Positions 44,061 through 52,113 of a stretch of DNA of 64,000 nt are shown here, in pieces (the first letter of the stretch is position 1; the number at the start of each line of letters is the position of its first letter). Source of the DNA: Microbaculum marinum (GTDB lineage: Bacteria; Pseudomonadota; Alphaproteobacteria; Rhizobiales; Tepidamorphaceae); the NCBI RefSeq assembly GCF_042646165.1, contig NZ_JBHRTC010000012.1; one strand, 5' to 3'. Position numbers and translations under genes: made by a program. Below the pieces are notes generated by a model. That model saw nothing but the letters and a program-made list of their open reading frames with translations. It was not told the origin of the DNA and searched no databases.

Positions 44061-45002
44061 GTGAGCATGCCGTCGGCGCGCCGCGACAACGTCATCGAGG
44101 TGCGCGGCCTGACCAAGCGCTTCGGCGACAAGACGGTCGTCGACAATGTCGACCTGCAGGTCGGGCGCGGCGAGATCGTCGGCTTCCTCGGGCCGAACGG
44201 ATCGGGCAAGACGACGACGATCCGGCTGATCTGCGGCCTGCTCAGGCCGGACGAGGGGGAGGGCACCGCGCTCGGCTTCGACATCCGCTCGCAGTCGGCC
44301 GAGATCAAGGCGCGGACCGGCTACATGACCCAGCGCTTCTCCTTCTACGAAGACCTGACGATCCGCGAGAACCTCGACTTCGTCGCCCGCCTCTACGACC
44401 TCCGGCCGCGCCGCAGGGTCGTCGACGAGACGCTCGCCCGGCTCGGGCTGACGGACCGGCGCAACCAGCTCGCCGGCACCCTGTCGGGCGGCTGGAAGCA
44501 GCGGCTGGCGCTGGCCGCCTGCGTGATGCACCAGCCCGAGCTGCTGCTGCTCGACGAGCCGACCGCCGGCGTCGACCCGAAGGCGCGCCGCGAGTTCTGG
44601 GACGAGATCCACGCGCTCGCCGACGAGGGCCTGACGGTGCTGGTCTCGACCCACTACATGGACGAGGCCGAGCGCTGCCACCGCATCGTCTACATCGCCT
44701 ACGGCACCGTCGTGGCGCGCGGCAGCGTCGCCGAGGTCGTGGCCGGTTCCGGGCTGAAGACCTGGATCGTCCATGGCGACGGCTCCGGCCGGCTGATGAA
44801 GGAGCTGCGCGGCCTGCCGAGCGTCGAGCAGGTCGCCCCGTTCGGCACCGACATCCACGTCGTCGGCGAGGACGCCGCGGCGCTCGAGTCGTGCGTCGGC
44901 GCGATCGCCAAGGAGCGCGGCCTCAAGGCCGAGCCCGGCGAGACCAGCCTGGAGGACGTCTTCATCCGGCTGATGACCGACGCGCAGGCGCGCGAACGAT
45001 GA
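44061..45002 (+). CDS. ABC exporter ATP-binding protein (YbhF-like, single cassette)
   Basis: This 313-residue ATPase has Walker A GPNGSGKTTTIRL, signature LSGGWKQRLALAACV, Walker B LLLLDEPTAGVDP and switch His in VSTHYMDEAERC. The C-terminal region resembles those of ABC-2 ATPases, ending in ETSLEDVFIRLMTDA. E. coli YbhF has two cassettes fused; here there is one. GTG at 44061 is chosen because GGAG lies six bases upstream; ATG at 44067 is the alternative. The gene is followed by 1.07 kb of repeats instead of directly by the permease. Confidence 0.92.
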   Translation: MSMPSARRDNVIEVRGLTKRFGDKTVVDNVDLQVGRGEIVGFLGPNGSGKTTTIRLICGLLRPDEGEGTALGFDIRSQSAEIKARTGYMTQRFSFYEDLTIRENLDFVARLYDLRPRRRVVDETLARLGLTDRRNQLAGTLSGGWKQRLALAACVMHQPELLLLDEPTAGVDPKARREFWDEIHALADEGLTVLVSTHYMDEAERCHRIVYIAYGTVVARGSVAEVVAGSGLKTWIVHGDGSGRLMKELRGLPSVEQVAPFGTDIHVVGEDAAALESCVGAIAKERGLKAEPGETSLEDVFIRLMTDAQARER

Positions 45003-46070
45003 GCGGCGGCCCGGTCGGCAGCGGTGTTGTCGCGCGTAGGCCAGCGGCCCTTGCCGTAGTTGTCGCCGGCTCGCCTGCGGCTCGCAACCCCCCTCCCCGA
45101 CCCTCCCCCGCAAGGGGGGAGGGGGCTTTAGTGGCGACTGTCTGTTGTGCGAGCCAGGGCTGGTGGGCGGGCGGAGAGCAGTCGGCGATGAGGGGTGTGC
45201 CGACAGCGGAGGTGCGTGTGCGGCACCGGCCTTCGCGGCGGTCCGCGGGGGCGGATCGTCGTGTGGAGGCAGCAGCTTGTTGCGGCTCGCCTGCGGCTCG
45301 CAACCCCCCTCCCCGACCCACCCCCGCAAGGGGGGAGGGAGCTCTTGTGGCGAGTGTCGGTTGTCCGTTCCAAGGCAGGCGGGCGGAGCGCCGGCCGATC
45401 GCCGGCTCGCCTACGGCTCGCAACCCCCCTCCCCGACCCTCCCCCGCAAGGGGGGAGGGGGAGTTCGCGGCGAGGTCCGGGCGCTTTTCTCGGAGTCGGG
45501 ATGTGTCGGCGGCGTTGATGAGGGAGGTCGTCGGGACCGCGAAGGAGCGGGGTCTCAAGGCCGCGCCTGGCGAGACCAGCCTCGAGGATGTCTTCATCCG
45601 GCTGATGACGGATGCGCAGGCGCGGGAACGATGAGCGGCGTGGCGACAGCGGCCGTTCGATTGCGGCACCGGCTTTCGCGGTGGTCGGCGAGTCCGGGAT
45701 GTTGTGTCGAATCAGCAGTTCTTGGCGGCTCGACTGCGGCTCGCAACCCCCCTCCCCGACCCTCCCCCGCAAGGGGGGAGGGGGACTTTGGGGCGGGTGT
45801 CGGTTGTCCGAGCTATTGCCGGGAGGCGGAGCGCCTGCCCGCCGTCGCGCCGTTGCGGAAGGCCGGACCTTTCCGCATCCGCCCCCTCCCCCCTTGCGGG
45901 GGAGGGTCGGGGAGGGGGGGCGCCCGGTGCGGCGCACCGGGCCGGATCGAAGCGGATCGCAAGCGGCTCTCCCCGCAGGTCCACAGCCAGTCCGTGCCGG
46001 CGCACCGGCACGCCGGCAGCCGGGCGCCCGTTGACATGCGGGGGCAGTCGCGAGCTCCGGGAGCCGCCCC
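45003..46070. repeat. Cluster of GC-rich palindromic repeats (REP-like) splitting the efflux operon
   Basis: A unit built on CTCGCAACCCCCCTCCCCGA then CCCTCCCCCGCAAGGGGGGA occurs in direct orientation at about 45070-45125, 45285-45341, 45405-45461 and 45729-45785, and inverted at about 45882-45922. The units contain the hairpin CCCTCCCCC-GCAA-GGGGGAGGG and are preceded by GGCTCGCCTGCGG-like sequence. The related stretch GGCGAGTGTCGGTTGTCC follows several units, so the duplicated segment is longer than the hairpin. Apparent ORFs through this block (NPPPRPSPARGEG) are repeat translations. The block also holds a duplicated ATPase tail. Confidence 0.85.
45536..45634 (+). pseudogene. Duplicated 3' end of an ABC ATPase gene
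   Basis: About 99 bases closely match the last ~90 bases of the intact ATPase gene (44914-45002), encoding KERGLKAAPGETSLEDVFIR then LMTDAQARER and a stop, followed by the same ATGAGCGGCG. Differences are mostly synonymous third-position changes, implying that the tail once evolved as coding sequence. It may be the remnant of a second cassette gene (YbhF has two) lost by recombination, or a partial duplication. No upstream Walker motifs remain in the repeat block. Confidence 0.75.
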
Positions 46071-47204
46071 GTGAGCGCCATCTCGCTCACCCGCGTCACG
46101 GCGATCCTGGTGAAGGAACTGATCCAGATGCGCCGCGACCGGCTGACCTTCGCGATGATGGTCGGCATCCCGATCGTGCAGCTGATCCTGTTCGGCTTCG
46201 CCATCAATACCGATCCCAAGCACCTGCCGGCCGCCGCCGTGATCGAGGATTCCAGCCGCTTCGGCCGCGCCGTGTTCGCGGCGATGACCAATTCGCGCTA
46301 CTTCGACTTCGTCACCACGGCCGACGGCGAGACGCAGGCGCGGGACATGCTGGCGCGCGGCGAGGTCTCGTTCGTCGTGACGGTTCCGCTCGACTTCGGC
46401 CGGGACCTGGTTCGCGGCCTCCAGCCGACGCTGCTGCTGGAGGCCGACGCGACGGATCCGGCCGCCGCCTCGAACGCGGTCGGGGCGATTTCCGAGATCG
46501 TCCGCTCGGGCCTCAGCCACGACCTGCGCGGGCCGCTGGAAAGCCTCAAGGCCGGCTCGCCGCCGGTCGAGGTGGTGGTGCACCGGCTCTACAATCCGGA
46601 GGGCATCACCCAGTACAACATCGTGCCGGGGCTGCTCGGCGTGGTCCTGACCATGACGACGATCCTGATGACGGCGATGGCGCTGACCCGCGAGCTGGAA
46701 CGCGGCACCATGGAGAACCTGCTGGCGATGCCGGCCAGGCCGGTCGAGATCATGATCGGCAAGATCCTGCCCTATATCGGCCTCGGCTTCATCCAGGTCG
46801 GCGTGATCCTGGTCGCCGCCTTCGCGATCTTCACCGTGCCGATGCTGGGGTCGCTCGGCCTGCTGCTATTCGCGCTGCTGGTCTTCATCGCCGCCAACGT
46901 GACGCTCGGCTACACCTTCTCGACGCTGGCGCGCACCCAGATGCAGGCGATGCAGATGACGTTCTTCTTCTTCCTGCCGTCGATCCTGCTGTCCGGCTTC
47001 ATGTTCCCGTTCCGCGGGATGCCGGTATGGGCGCAATGGATCGGCGAGGCGCTGCCGCTGACCCATTTCCTGCGCATCGTCCGCGGCATCGTGCTGAAGG
47101 GAAACACGCTCGCCGACATCACGCCCGAACTCTGGGCGATCGCAGGCTTCTTCGCCGCCGTCGCGACGGTGGCGCTGCTCAGGTATCGGCGCACGCTGGA
47201 CTGA
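46071..47204 (+). CDS. ABC-2 type permease (YbhS/YbhR-like)
   Basis: This 377-residue membrane protein has one N-terminal helix (about 25-45, LTFAMMVGIPIVQLILFGFA), a large periplasmic domain (about 50-175) and five C-terminal helices. MALTRELERGTMENLLAMPA and LARTQMQAMQMTFFFFLPSI are hallmarks of the YbhS/YbhR and HlyB-unrelated ABC-2 exporters. GTG at 46071 is the likely start (GAGCCGCCCC precedes). E. coli encodes two permeases; only one is present here, so it may homodimerise. It should export drugs or other hydrophobic compounds with the adaptor and ATPase encoded upstream. Confidence 0.92.
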   Translation: MSAISLTRVTAILVKELIQMRRDRLTFAMMVGIPIVQLILFGFAINTDPKHLPAAAVIEDSSRFGRAVFAAMTNSRYFDFVTTADGETQARDMLARGEVSFVVTVPLDFGRDLVRGLQPTLLLEADATDPAAASNAVGAISEIVRSGLSHDLRGPLESLKAGSPPVEVVVHRLYNPEGITQYNIVPGLLGVVLTMTTILMTAMALTRELERGTMENLLAMPARPVEIMIGKILPYIGLGFIQVGVILVAAFAIFTVPMLGSLGLLLFALLVFIAANVTLGYTFSTLARTQMQAMQMTFFFFLPSILLSGFMFPFRGMPVWAQWIGEALPLTHFLRIVRGIVLKGNTLADITPELWAIAGFFAAVATVALLRYRRTLD

Positions 47205-47243
47205 GGTCAGCCTGCCGTGAGGCTGCTCCATCCTCAGCCGCTC

Positions 47244-47318
47244 GTTCCGGACCCCGGGAGCGAACGGCAGTGAGCGGACGGTGAGCCGGAACCCAGCGTG
47301 ACGATCCGAAGGCACAAT
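47244..47318. repeat. Dispersed repeat, copy 1
   Basis: About 75 bp beginning GTTCCGGACCCCGGGAGCGA, containing GGCAGTGAGCGGACGGTGAGC and ending near GGCACAAT. It is similar in order and sequence to 50103-50180. Both copies are intergenic, so this is a dispersed non-coding repeat family. Confidence 0.7.
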
Positions 47319-47354
47319 AGTGCAAACGCTGTACGTTCCCGGGGCCGATACATC

Positions 47355-47376
47355 ACGGCGCCCGGACGGGCGCCGT
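47355..47376. terminator. Possible hairpin terminator between convergent genes
   Basis: The 9-bp stem ACGGCGCCC / GGGCGCCGT with loop GGAC lies between the permease stop (47204) and the end of the leftward Ntn hydrolase gene (47464). It has no T-run, so termination is only possible. Confidence 0.4.
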
Positions 47377-47410
47377 GTCGTCAAGGTCAGGCGCTGGCCG
47401 AGGCCCGACC

Positions 47411-47460
47411 GCCCGAAGTCCGAACGCCCGACGTCCGAATGCCCGAAGCCCGAACGCCCG
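47411..47460. repeat. 15-bp tandem repeat (about 3.3 copies)
   Basis: The unit GCCCGAAGTCCGAAC is repeated as GCCCGACGTCCGAAT, GCCCGAAGCCCGAAC and a partial GCCCG. It ends 3 bp before the stop codon of the leftward hydrolase gene. Confidence 0.85.
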
Positions 47461-47463
47461 TTG

Positions 47464-48564
47464 TCATTGGGTCGGGTCGGCCTGCAGCCACTGGAACGGC
47501 GTCTCCTCCACGAAGTGCTTCGCGGCGTTGCCGGAATAGTACCTGCCGCCGGCGATCGGAAGTTTCATGGCCGGCGCGCCCGCAGACAGGTCGAGATCGC
47601 CCAGATCGACCCAGAACGTGTTCGGCGTCGTCGAGGAGTCGAAATAGTAGACCTTGTTCTTCTGGTCGGAGACCGTGCGCCACAGGGTCGAGGCGATATT
47701 GGGTTCGTTCGGCGTGGTGATGCCGAGCGGGACGCTGACGGCGCGCATCACGGACATCACCTCGGCGACCGCCTGGTGGGCATAGGTCTGATCGGGAACC
47801 GCCGAGATGAAGTTCGGATCGGTCTTGCCGGGGACCGCGCCGATCAGGAAGGAGGCGCGGGCGAAGCGGTCGGCGGCCGAGTTGGTGCCGGGCAGAAAGG
47901 TCAGGCCGCCGATCTTTTCCCAGTAGCTGTTCAGTGCAAGCTGCTGGTCGTAGGTCGGCGAATTGGTCATCACGACGTACTGCTTGCCGTGGTGGACGAC
48001 CAGATCGCCGTCGATGTACTCGAAGATCGCCGAATCGCCCGTCGGATCGGAGATCGACAGATGCAGCGTGGCGGCCGAGCCGTTCGGCAGCCTGGGCGCG
48101 ACGATGCGGAATGGCTGGGCCTGGAGGCCGTCGACGGCCTCGGCCACGGTGGCGTAGTTGTCGAGGACGTATTGCGCCCACAGGCCGATCGACATCGGCG
48201 GCTTGTCGTCGAGCCCGCCGTAGTTCGCCTCCGCCAGATAGAGCATGTTGGCCACGAGGCCCTGGTCGTTCATGCCGTCGGCGCTGGCGATGTTGTAGCC
48301 CGAGGCGATGACGCTGCCGTACTTCGACACCCATTTCGGCGAGTCCGGACCTGCCGAGCCGTCGCGCGCCATGCCGGCGGGAAACGCCCACAGGTCCGTC
48401 TGCATGTCCTGCATCCAGTCCATGCTGCGGCCGGTCATCACCGTGCCGTCCGAGCCGGTATAGAGGGTGCGGGTGCAGGCCTGCGCGACCGACGGCACGA
48501 CCGTCGCCGTCGAGAACAGGGTCAGCGCCACCCACGAAAGGGATTTCAGTCTGGAGATCTGCAT
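47464..48564 (-). CDS. Secreted linear amide C-N hydrolase (choloylglycine hydrolase/Ntn family)
   Basis: This 366-residue protein has a signal peptide ending AQA just before Cys30 (CTRTLYTGSDGTVMTGRSMD). Cleavage would expose Cys30 as the N-terminal nucleophile, as required in this Ntn family of bile-salt and penicillin V acylases. Other conserved parts are MTGRSMDWMQDM with its Arg-Asp pair, ADGMNDQGLVANMLYL and YVVMTNSPTYDQQLALNSYW. It probably hydrolyses N-acyl amides such as acyl-homoserine lactones or related compounds in the periplasm. The ATG at 48564 gives a normal signal peptide; 48579 is also possible. Confidence 0.9.
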   Translation of the reverse strand: MQISRLKSLSWVALTLFSTATVVPSVAQACTRTLYTGSDGTVMTGRSMDWMQDMQTDLWAFPAGMARDGSAGPDSPKWVSKYGSVIASGYNIASADGMNDQGLVANMLYLAEANYGGLDDKPPMSIGLWAQYVLDNYATVAEAVDGLQAQPFRIVAPRLPNGSAATLHLSISDPTGDSAIFEYIDGDLVVHHGKQYVVMTNSPTYDQQLALNSYWEKIGGLTFLPGTNSAADRFARASFLIGAVPGKTDPNFISAVPDQTYAHQAVAEVMSVMRAVSVPLGITTPNEPNIASTLWRTVSDQKNKVYYFDSSTTPNTFWVDLGDLDLSAGAPAMKLPIAGGRYYSGNAAKHFVEETPFQWLQADPTQ

Positions 48565-48993
48565 CAGGTCCGCTCGCATCCGAAAAGGCGCTTTGGTGGC
48601 GCCGGTTGAAAGTCGAAACGACATGGCACTTTGCGGGGATTTGTACAATATGAAAAAAACTTCGATGAGGATGAGGTTGTCATGAAGAAATGACCTTGAA
48701 ACGACCCATGTCATGGGGCCGATAATCATCAAAAAAACGCGGCTGTCATACCGCTAACATGCAAGGTGTCTGCATATGTGCGAAATAACTTTCGGATTTT
48801 CTTCCCTAAGGTAAGTTTCGCTCAGCGCGGTCGAGGGTCGAGCGCGGATGAGGGCGGCAGTTCGGCCCTGCCGAGAGCACCATGGCGCGCTACCACAAGC
48901 AACGGCAGACGCTGACGCGCCGCCAAGCCACGATCGGGACTTGACTAAGTACCTACCAGTCGGTATGGAAATCACGATGCGACAGGAAGCGAC
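48565..48993. other. Intergenic region between divergent hydrolase and TetR genes
   Basis: This 429-bp gap is AT-richer between 48630 and 48830, with short A-runs, and holds the promoter of the Ntn hydrolase. The TetR operator lies at 48950-48965. No gene of convincing length is present; an 11-codon ORF at 48648 lacks an SD. Confidence 0.4.
48950..48965. promoter_or_regulatory. TetR-type operator upstream of the TetR gene
   Basis: TACCTACCAGTCGGTA is a near-palindrome (12 of 16 positions symmetric) and resembles the TACCNACNNGTNGGTA-like sites of many TetR repressors. It lies 28 bp upstream of the ATG at 48994. Confidence 0.65.
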
Positions 48994-49632
48994 ATGACAT
49001 CCCAGCACAGTTCGAAGACGCGACTGCTGGAGGCGGCCGTGAAGGTGGTCCGGACGAAGGGCTACAATGCGACCCGCGTGGAGGACATCTGCGCGGAAGC
49101 CGGCGTCACCAAGGGCAGCTTCTTCCACCACTTCAAGAGCAAGGAGGATCTGGGCCTCGGCGCCGTGGCGCACTGGAACGCGTTCACGTCCGACCTCTTC
49201 GCCCGGGCGCCGTACCACGAGGCCGACGATCCGCTCGACCGGGTGCTGGGCTACATCGCCTATCGTAAGGAACTTCTGGAGGGCGACGTCCCCGAATTCA
49301 CCTGTCTCCTCGGCACGATGGTGCAGGAGATCCACGACACCGATCCGAGCCTCCGCGAGTCGTGCGCGCGTGGCCTGGACGGGCATGTCGCCACGGTCGA
49401 ACAGGACATCGCCGAGGCCGTCGCGCAATACGGGCTCGAGCCCGACTGGACGGCGGAAAGCCTGTCGGTGCTGATCCAGTCGGTGCTCCAGGGGTCTTTC
49501 ATCTTCGCCAAGTCGGGAAAGGGCGCCGGGGTCGTCACCGACAATCTCGATCATCTGCATCGCTACGTGAGCCTGCTGTTCGGCCGTCCGGCGCGCGCGC
49601 CGTCCGCGTCCGCACGGGCCCACAGCCAATGA
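48994..49632 (+). CDS. TetR/AcrR family transcriptional regulator
   Basis: This 212-residue protein has an N-terminal HTH (residues 9-55: LLEAAVKVVRTKGYNATRVE, EAGVTKGSFFHHFKSKEDLG). The C-terminal ligand domain has PEFTCLLGTMVQEIHDTDPS and SVLIQSVLQGSFIFAKSGKG, features of the TetR_C_33-like or AcuR/NemR-type group. AGGAAG precedes the ATG. It is followed 24 bp later by a DUF1428 gene, its probable target. Electrophile sensing would fit relatives such as NemR, but this is inference. Confidence 0.92.
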   Translation: MTSQHSSKTRLLEAAVKVVRTKGYNATRVEDICAEAGVTKGSFFHHFKSKEDLGLGAVAHWNAFTSDLFARAPYHEADDPLDRVLGYIAYRKELLEGDVPEFTCLLGTMVQEIHDTDPSLRESCARGLDGHVATVEQDIAEAVAQYGLEPDWTAESLSVLIQSVLQGSFIFAKSGKGAGVVTDNLDHLHRYVSLLFGRPARAPSASARAHSQ

Positions 49633-49656
49633 GCCCAGGGAAAACGGAGTAACCCA

Positions 49657-50040
49657 ATGCCCTACATCGACGGTTTCGTGATCGCGGTTCCGACCGCCAA
49701 CAGACAGAAGTTCATCGACCACGCCAAACGCGGCAACGGCGTGTTCCTCGACCTCGGGGCAACCCGGATCCTGGAGTGCTGGGGGGACGACGTTCCCGAG
49801 GGCAAGGTCACCGACTTCCGCAAGGCGGTGCAGGCGACCGAGGACGAGACCGTCGCCTTTTCGTGGGTCGAATGGCCCGACAAGGCCACGCGCGACGCGG
49901 CCATGGCGAAGATGACCGAGATGATGTCCGACCCCTCCAAGCTCGACGAACGGATGGATCCGCAGAAGAACCCGATGCCGTTCGACGGCAAGCGGATGAT
50001 CTTCGGCGGCTTCGAGCCGGTGGTCGACCTGCACAAGTGA
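49657..50040 (+). CDS. DUF1428 family protein
   Basis: This 127-residue protein matches DUF1428: MPYIDGFVIAVPTANRQKFI, ILECWGDDVPEGKVTDFRKA, FSWVEWPDKATRDAAMAKM and KRMIFGGFEPVVDL. The fold is a ferredoxin-like alpha-beta barrel related to dimeric ABM domains; its function is unknown. GGAG lies shortly upstream. It is read with the TetR gene. Confidence 0.93.
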   Translation: MPYIDGFVIAVPTANRQKFIDHAKRGNGVFLDLGATRILECWGDDVPEGKVTDFRKAVQATEDETVAFSWVEWPDKATRDAAMAKMTEMMSDPSKLDERMDPQKNPMPFDGKRMIFGGFEPVVDLHK

Positions 50041-50102
50041 CCGCCGACGGCGGCCAGGGCTGCCAGGTTTCCGGTTGAATCGGGAGGCTCGATCGTCCGC
50101 CG

Positions 50103-50180
50103 GTTCCGGATGCCGGGAGCGAGCGGCAGTGAGCGCAAGGTGAGCCGTAACCCCGCGTGACGGTGCGCCGAAGGCGCAAT
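50103..50180. repeat. Dispersed repeat, copy 2
   Basis: About 78 bp containing GTTCCGGATGCCGGGAGCGA, GGCAGTGAGCGCAAGGTGAG and CGAAGGCGCAAT. It is the second copy of the element at 47244-47318 and lies just after the DUF1428 gene in the same orientation. Confidence 0.7.
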
Positions 50181-50244
50181 GTTTTCCGCGGTGGGCGATC
50201 GTGATGGCCGCCCTCGTGGTTCGAGACGCGGGCTTTGCCCGCTC

Positions 50245-50661
50245 CTCACCATGAGGGCTCTTTCTGTGGCTCGCCATGAGGGCTGTTTCCGTGGGTGGGG
50301 AAACCCATGGACGGCGGCGGCTGCGCCGGATCGTTGCGCCGGATCATGGCCCGGGTCCCGTTTCCACGGGGACGAGCGGCAGGCGGCTCACCATGAGGGC
50401 TCTTTCTGTGGCTCACCATGAGGGCTGTTTCCGTGGGCGGGGAAACCCATGGACGGCGGCGGCTGCGCCGGATCGTTGCGCCGGATCATGGCGCCGGGTC
50501 CCCGTCTCCACGGGGACGAGCGGCAGGCGGCTCACCATGAGGGCTGCTTCTGTGGCTCGCCATGAGGGCTGTTTCCGTGGGTGGGGAAACCCATGGACGG
50601 CGGCGGCTAAGCCGGATCGTTGCGCCGGGTCCCCGTTTCCACGGGGACGAGCGGCAGGCGG
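50245..50661. repeat. Three tandem ~143-bp structured repeats
   Basis: Units start at CTCACCATGAGGGCT at 50245, 50387 and 50531, with lengths 142, 144 and 131 (the last lacks a GATCATGG-like segment). Each contains two copies of CATGAGGGCT, a stem GTTTCC/GGAAAC over GTGGGTGG, the stem CCCCGT/ACGGGG around TTCC, and ATCGTTGCGCCGG. Arms differ by compensating or neutral changes. ORFs across the array are repeat translations without an SD. Confidence 0.85.
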
Positions 50662-50931
50662 CTCACCTGGCGGGTCAGTTCAAGCGCGGTACGCGCCGGC
50701 GCCAACCCTTCCATCGATGGGAAGGGCTATGCGCCTGCAGCACTTCCGGAATATCAGACCGGCGCCTCCCGTCGAGGGGAGGTGGGCGCACGCCGCCGGC
50801 ACAGGCCGTCCGGCCAGGATCTCACGCCGGCCCCTCGCCGCGCTGTCGCGCGGCGGGGCGTCCTGGGGTATGGTGCCGGGCTCGTCCGGGCGCCGGAGCG
50901 GGCGGAGTATCCTGTCGCCGGGGGGCACCAC

Positions 50932-51450
50932 ATGATCGCAGCAGTCATCACATTCGTCCTGTCGAACTTCACGCTGACCTTCCTGGTCGTCGGGCTGGTG
51001 TTCTCGCTAGTCGCCGTCGCCCGCGCGCCGAAGCCGGTGAGTTCGGCCGTGATCGTCGAGAAGCTGATCTCCTGGCATGTCTTCTTCGCGATCGGCGCGG
51101 CGTTCCTCTACAATTTCGTCATGCACGTCTTCTTCGGGAAGATGGCGGCGGCCTTCATCGGCTGGGCGGACAGCCCGTTCCAGTTCGAGGTCGGCACCGC
51201 GAGCCTCGGCTTCGCCGTGGTCGCGTTCATCGCCGCGTTCGCCAGTTTCGAGCTGCGGCTCGCGGCGATCCTCGGCCCGTCGATCTTCACGCTCGGCGCG
51301 GCGGCCGGGCACGTCCACCAGATGATCGTTGCCCACAACTATGCGCCGGGCAACGCCGGCATCATCTTCTGGACCGACATGCTGATCCCGCTGTTCGGCT
51401 TCGTGCTGCTCTTCCTGCAGTGGCGGCTGGGCAAGCCGGCGCGGGCGTGA
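50932..51450 (+). CDS. Conserved integral membrane protein, unknown function (DUF6790-like)
   Basis: This 172-residue protein has five predicted helices: IAAVITFVLSNFTLTFLVVG, then helices around WHVFFAIGAAFLYNFVMHVF, FAVVAFIAAFASFELRLAAI, IFTLGAAAGHVHQMI and LIPLFGFVLLFLQW. Two His residues (HVHQMI) and GWADSPFQFEVGTASLGFA are conserved-looking. It resembles DUF6790 membrane proteins but I cannot confirm this. GGGGGG lies before the ATG. It is convergent with the winged-helix regulator. Confidence 0.78.
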   Translation: MIAAVITFVLSNFTLTFLVVGLVFSLVAVARAPKPVSSAVIVEKLISWHVFFAIGAAFLYNFVMHVFFGKMAAAFIGWADSPFQFEVGTASLGFAVVAFIAAFASFELRLAAILGPSIFTLGAAAGHVHQMIVAHNYAPGNAGIIFWTDMLIPLFGFVLLFLQWRLGKPARA

Positions 51451-51485
51451 TCGGCGACTGACCCGGCCAAGGCGACCGGGCGGCG

Positions 51486-52058
51486 TCAGCCCTGCGGGCG
51501 CTTCTGCGGGCGGCGGTGGGTCGCCGCGGCGCGGGAGATCTCCTCGTAGATGCCGGCGAGCAGGTTGAGCGTCCTGGTCGCCTCGGCCATCCGTTCCGGA
51601 TAGCCCGGCACGCTCTCGACGGCGGCGATCAGCAGCGCCCGGCGAATGTCGGCGTATTTCTCCGTCACCTCATGGCCGAGCTTCGTGACCGAATAGGTGA
51701 CGCCCGAGCGCGCCGAGCCGGAGCGCTCGACGAAGCCGCCGGCGATCAGCTTGCGCAGGCTGTACTGGATGTTGGGGATGTCGTCCCGGTTCATCAGCCG
51801 CGCCAGTTCCTTGACGCTCTTCGGCCGGTCGTTCATCCGGATCACGTGCAGCAGCGCGTTCTCGGGGCCGCTGGCGGCGAAGTCGATCACCGCGGCGAGG
51901 CATTCCGACTGCCAGCGGCCGAAGGATTCGAAGGTCCGCTGGATGGCGAACTCGAGTTCCGTGGTGTCGACCTCCGCCGACGTTTCCGCCAGATGCCAGC
52001 GGCGGTCGAACGTGTCCGAGGCTGATTCCTGCGTGTCTTTCGTGCGCCTGCGCGCCAT
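51486..52058 (-). CDS. Winged-helix (MarR-like) transcriptional regulator
   Basis: This 190-residue protein has a charged N-terminus and a winged helix at about 70-145: DRPKSVKELARLMNRDDIPN, IQYSLRKLIAGGFVERSGSA and RSGVTYSVTKLGHEVTEKYA. This resembles the HTH_27 group of flavoenzyme-linked regulators. It is divergent from a luciferase-like monooxygenase gene, with an AT-rich inverted repeat between them, so it probably represses that gene. Confidence 0.85.
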   Translation of the reverse strand: MARRRTKDTQESASDTFDRRWHLAETSAEVDTTELEFAIQRTFESFGRWQSECLAAVIDFAASGPENALLHVIRMNDRPKSVKELARLMNRDDIPNIQYSLRKLIAGGFVERSGSARSGVTYSVTKLGHEVTEKYADIRRALLIAAVESVPGYPERMAEATRTLNLLAGIYEEISRAAATHRRPQKRPQG

Positions 52059-52113
52059 CGGTTTCCTCCGGTCATGGCGGGACCCGACGATAGCGACGCC
52101 TCACCTTGCGTCA

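Noticed and set aside
44054..45634. 526-codon ORF overlapping the ATPase and the repeat block
   Set aside because: It is out of frame with the ATPase for most of its length and reads through the repeats (NPPPRPSPARGEG); only its last ~30 codons derive from a real gene tail.
45070..45922. CRISPR array
   Set aside because: The repeated units vary in length and spacing, one is inverted, and there are no uniform spacers or cas genes.
48648..48683. 11-codon ORF upstream of the Ntn hydrolase
   Set aside because: It is very short, without an SD, in an AT-rich promoter region.
50245..50661. CRISPR array or a repetitive protein gene
   Set aside because: Only three long units with no spacers; reading frames lack an SD and encode low-complexity sequence that is not conserved between frames.
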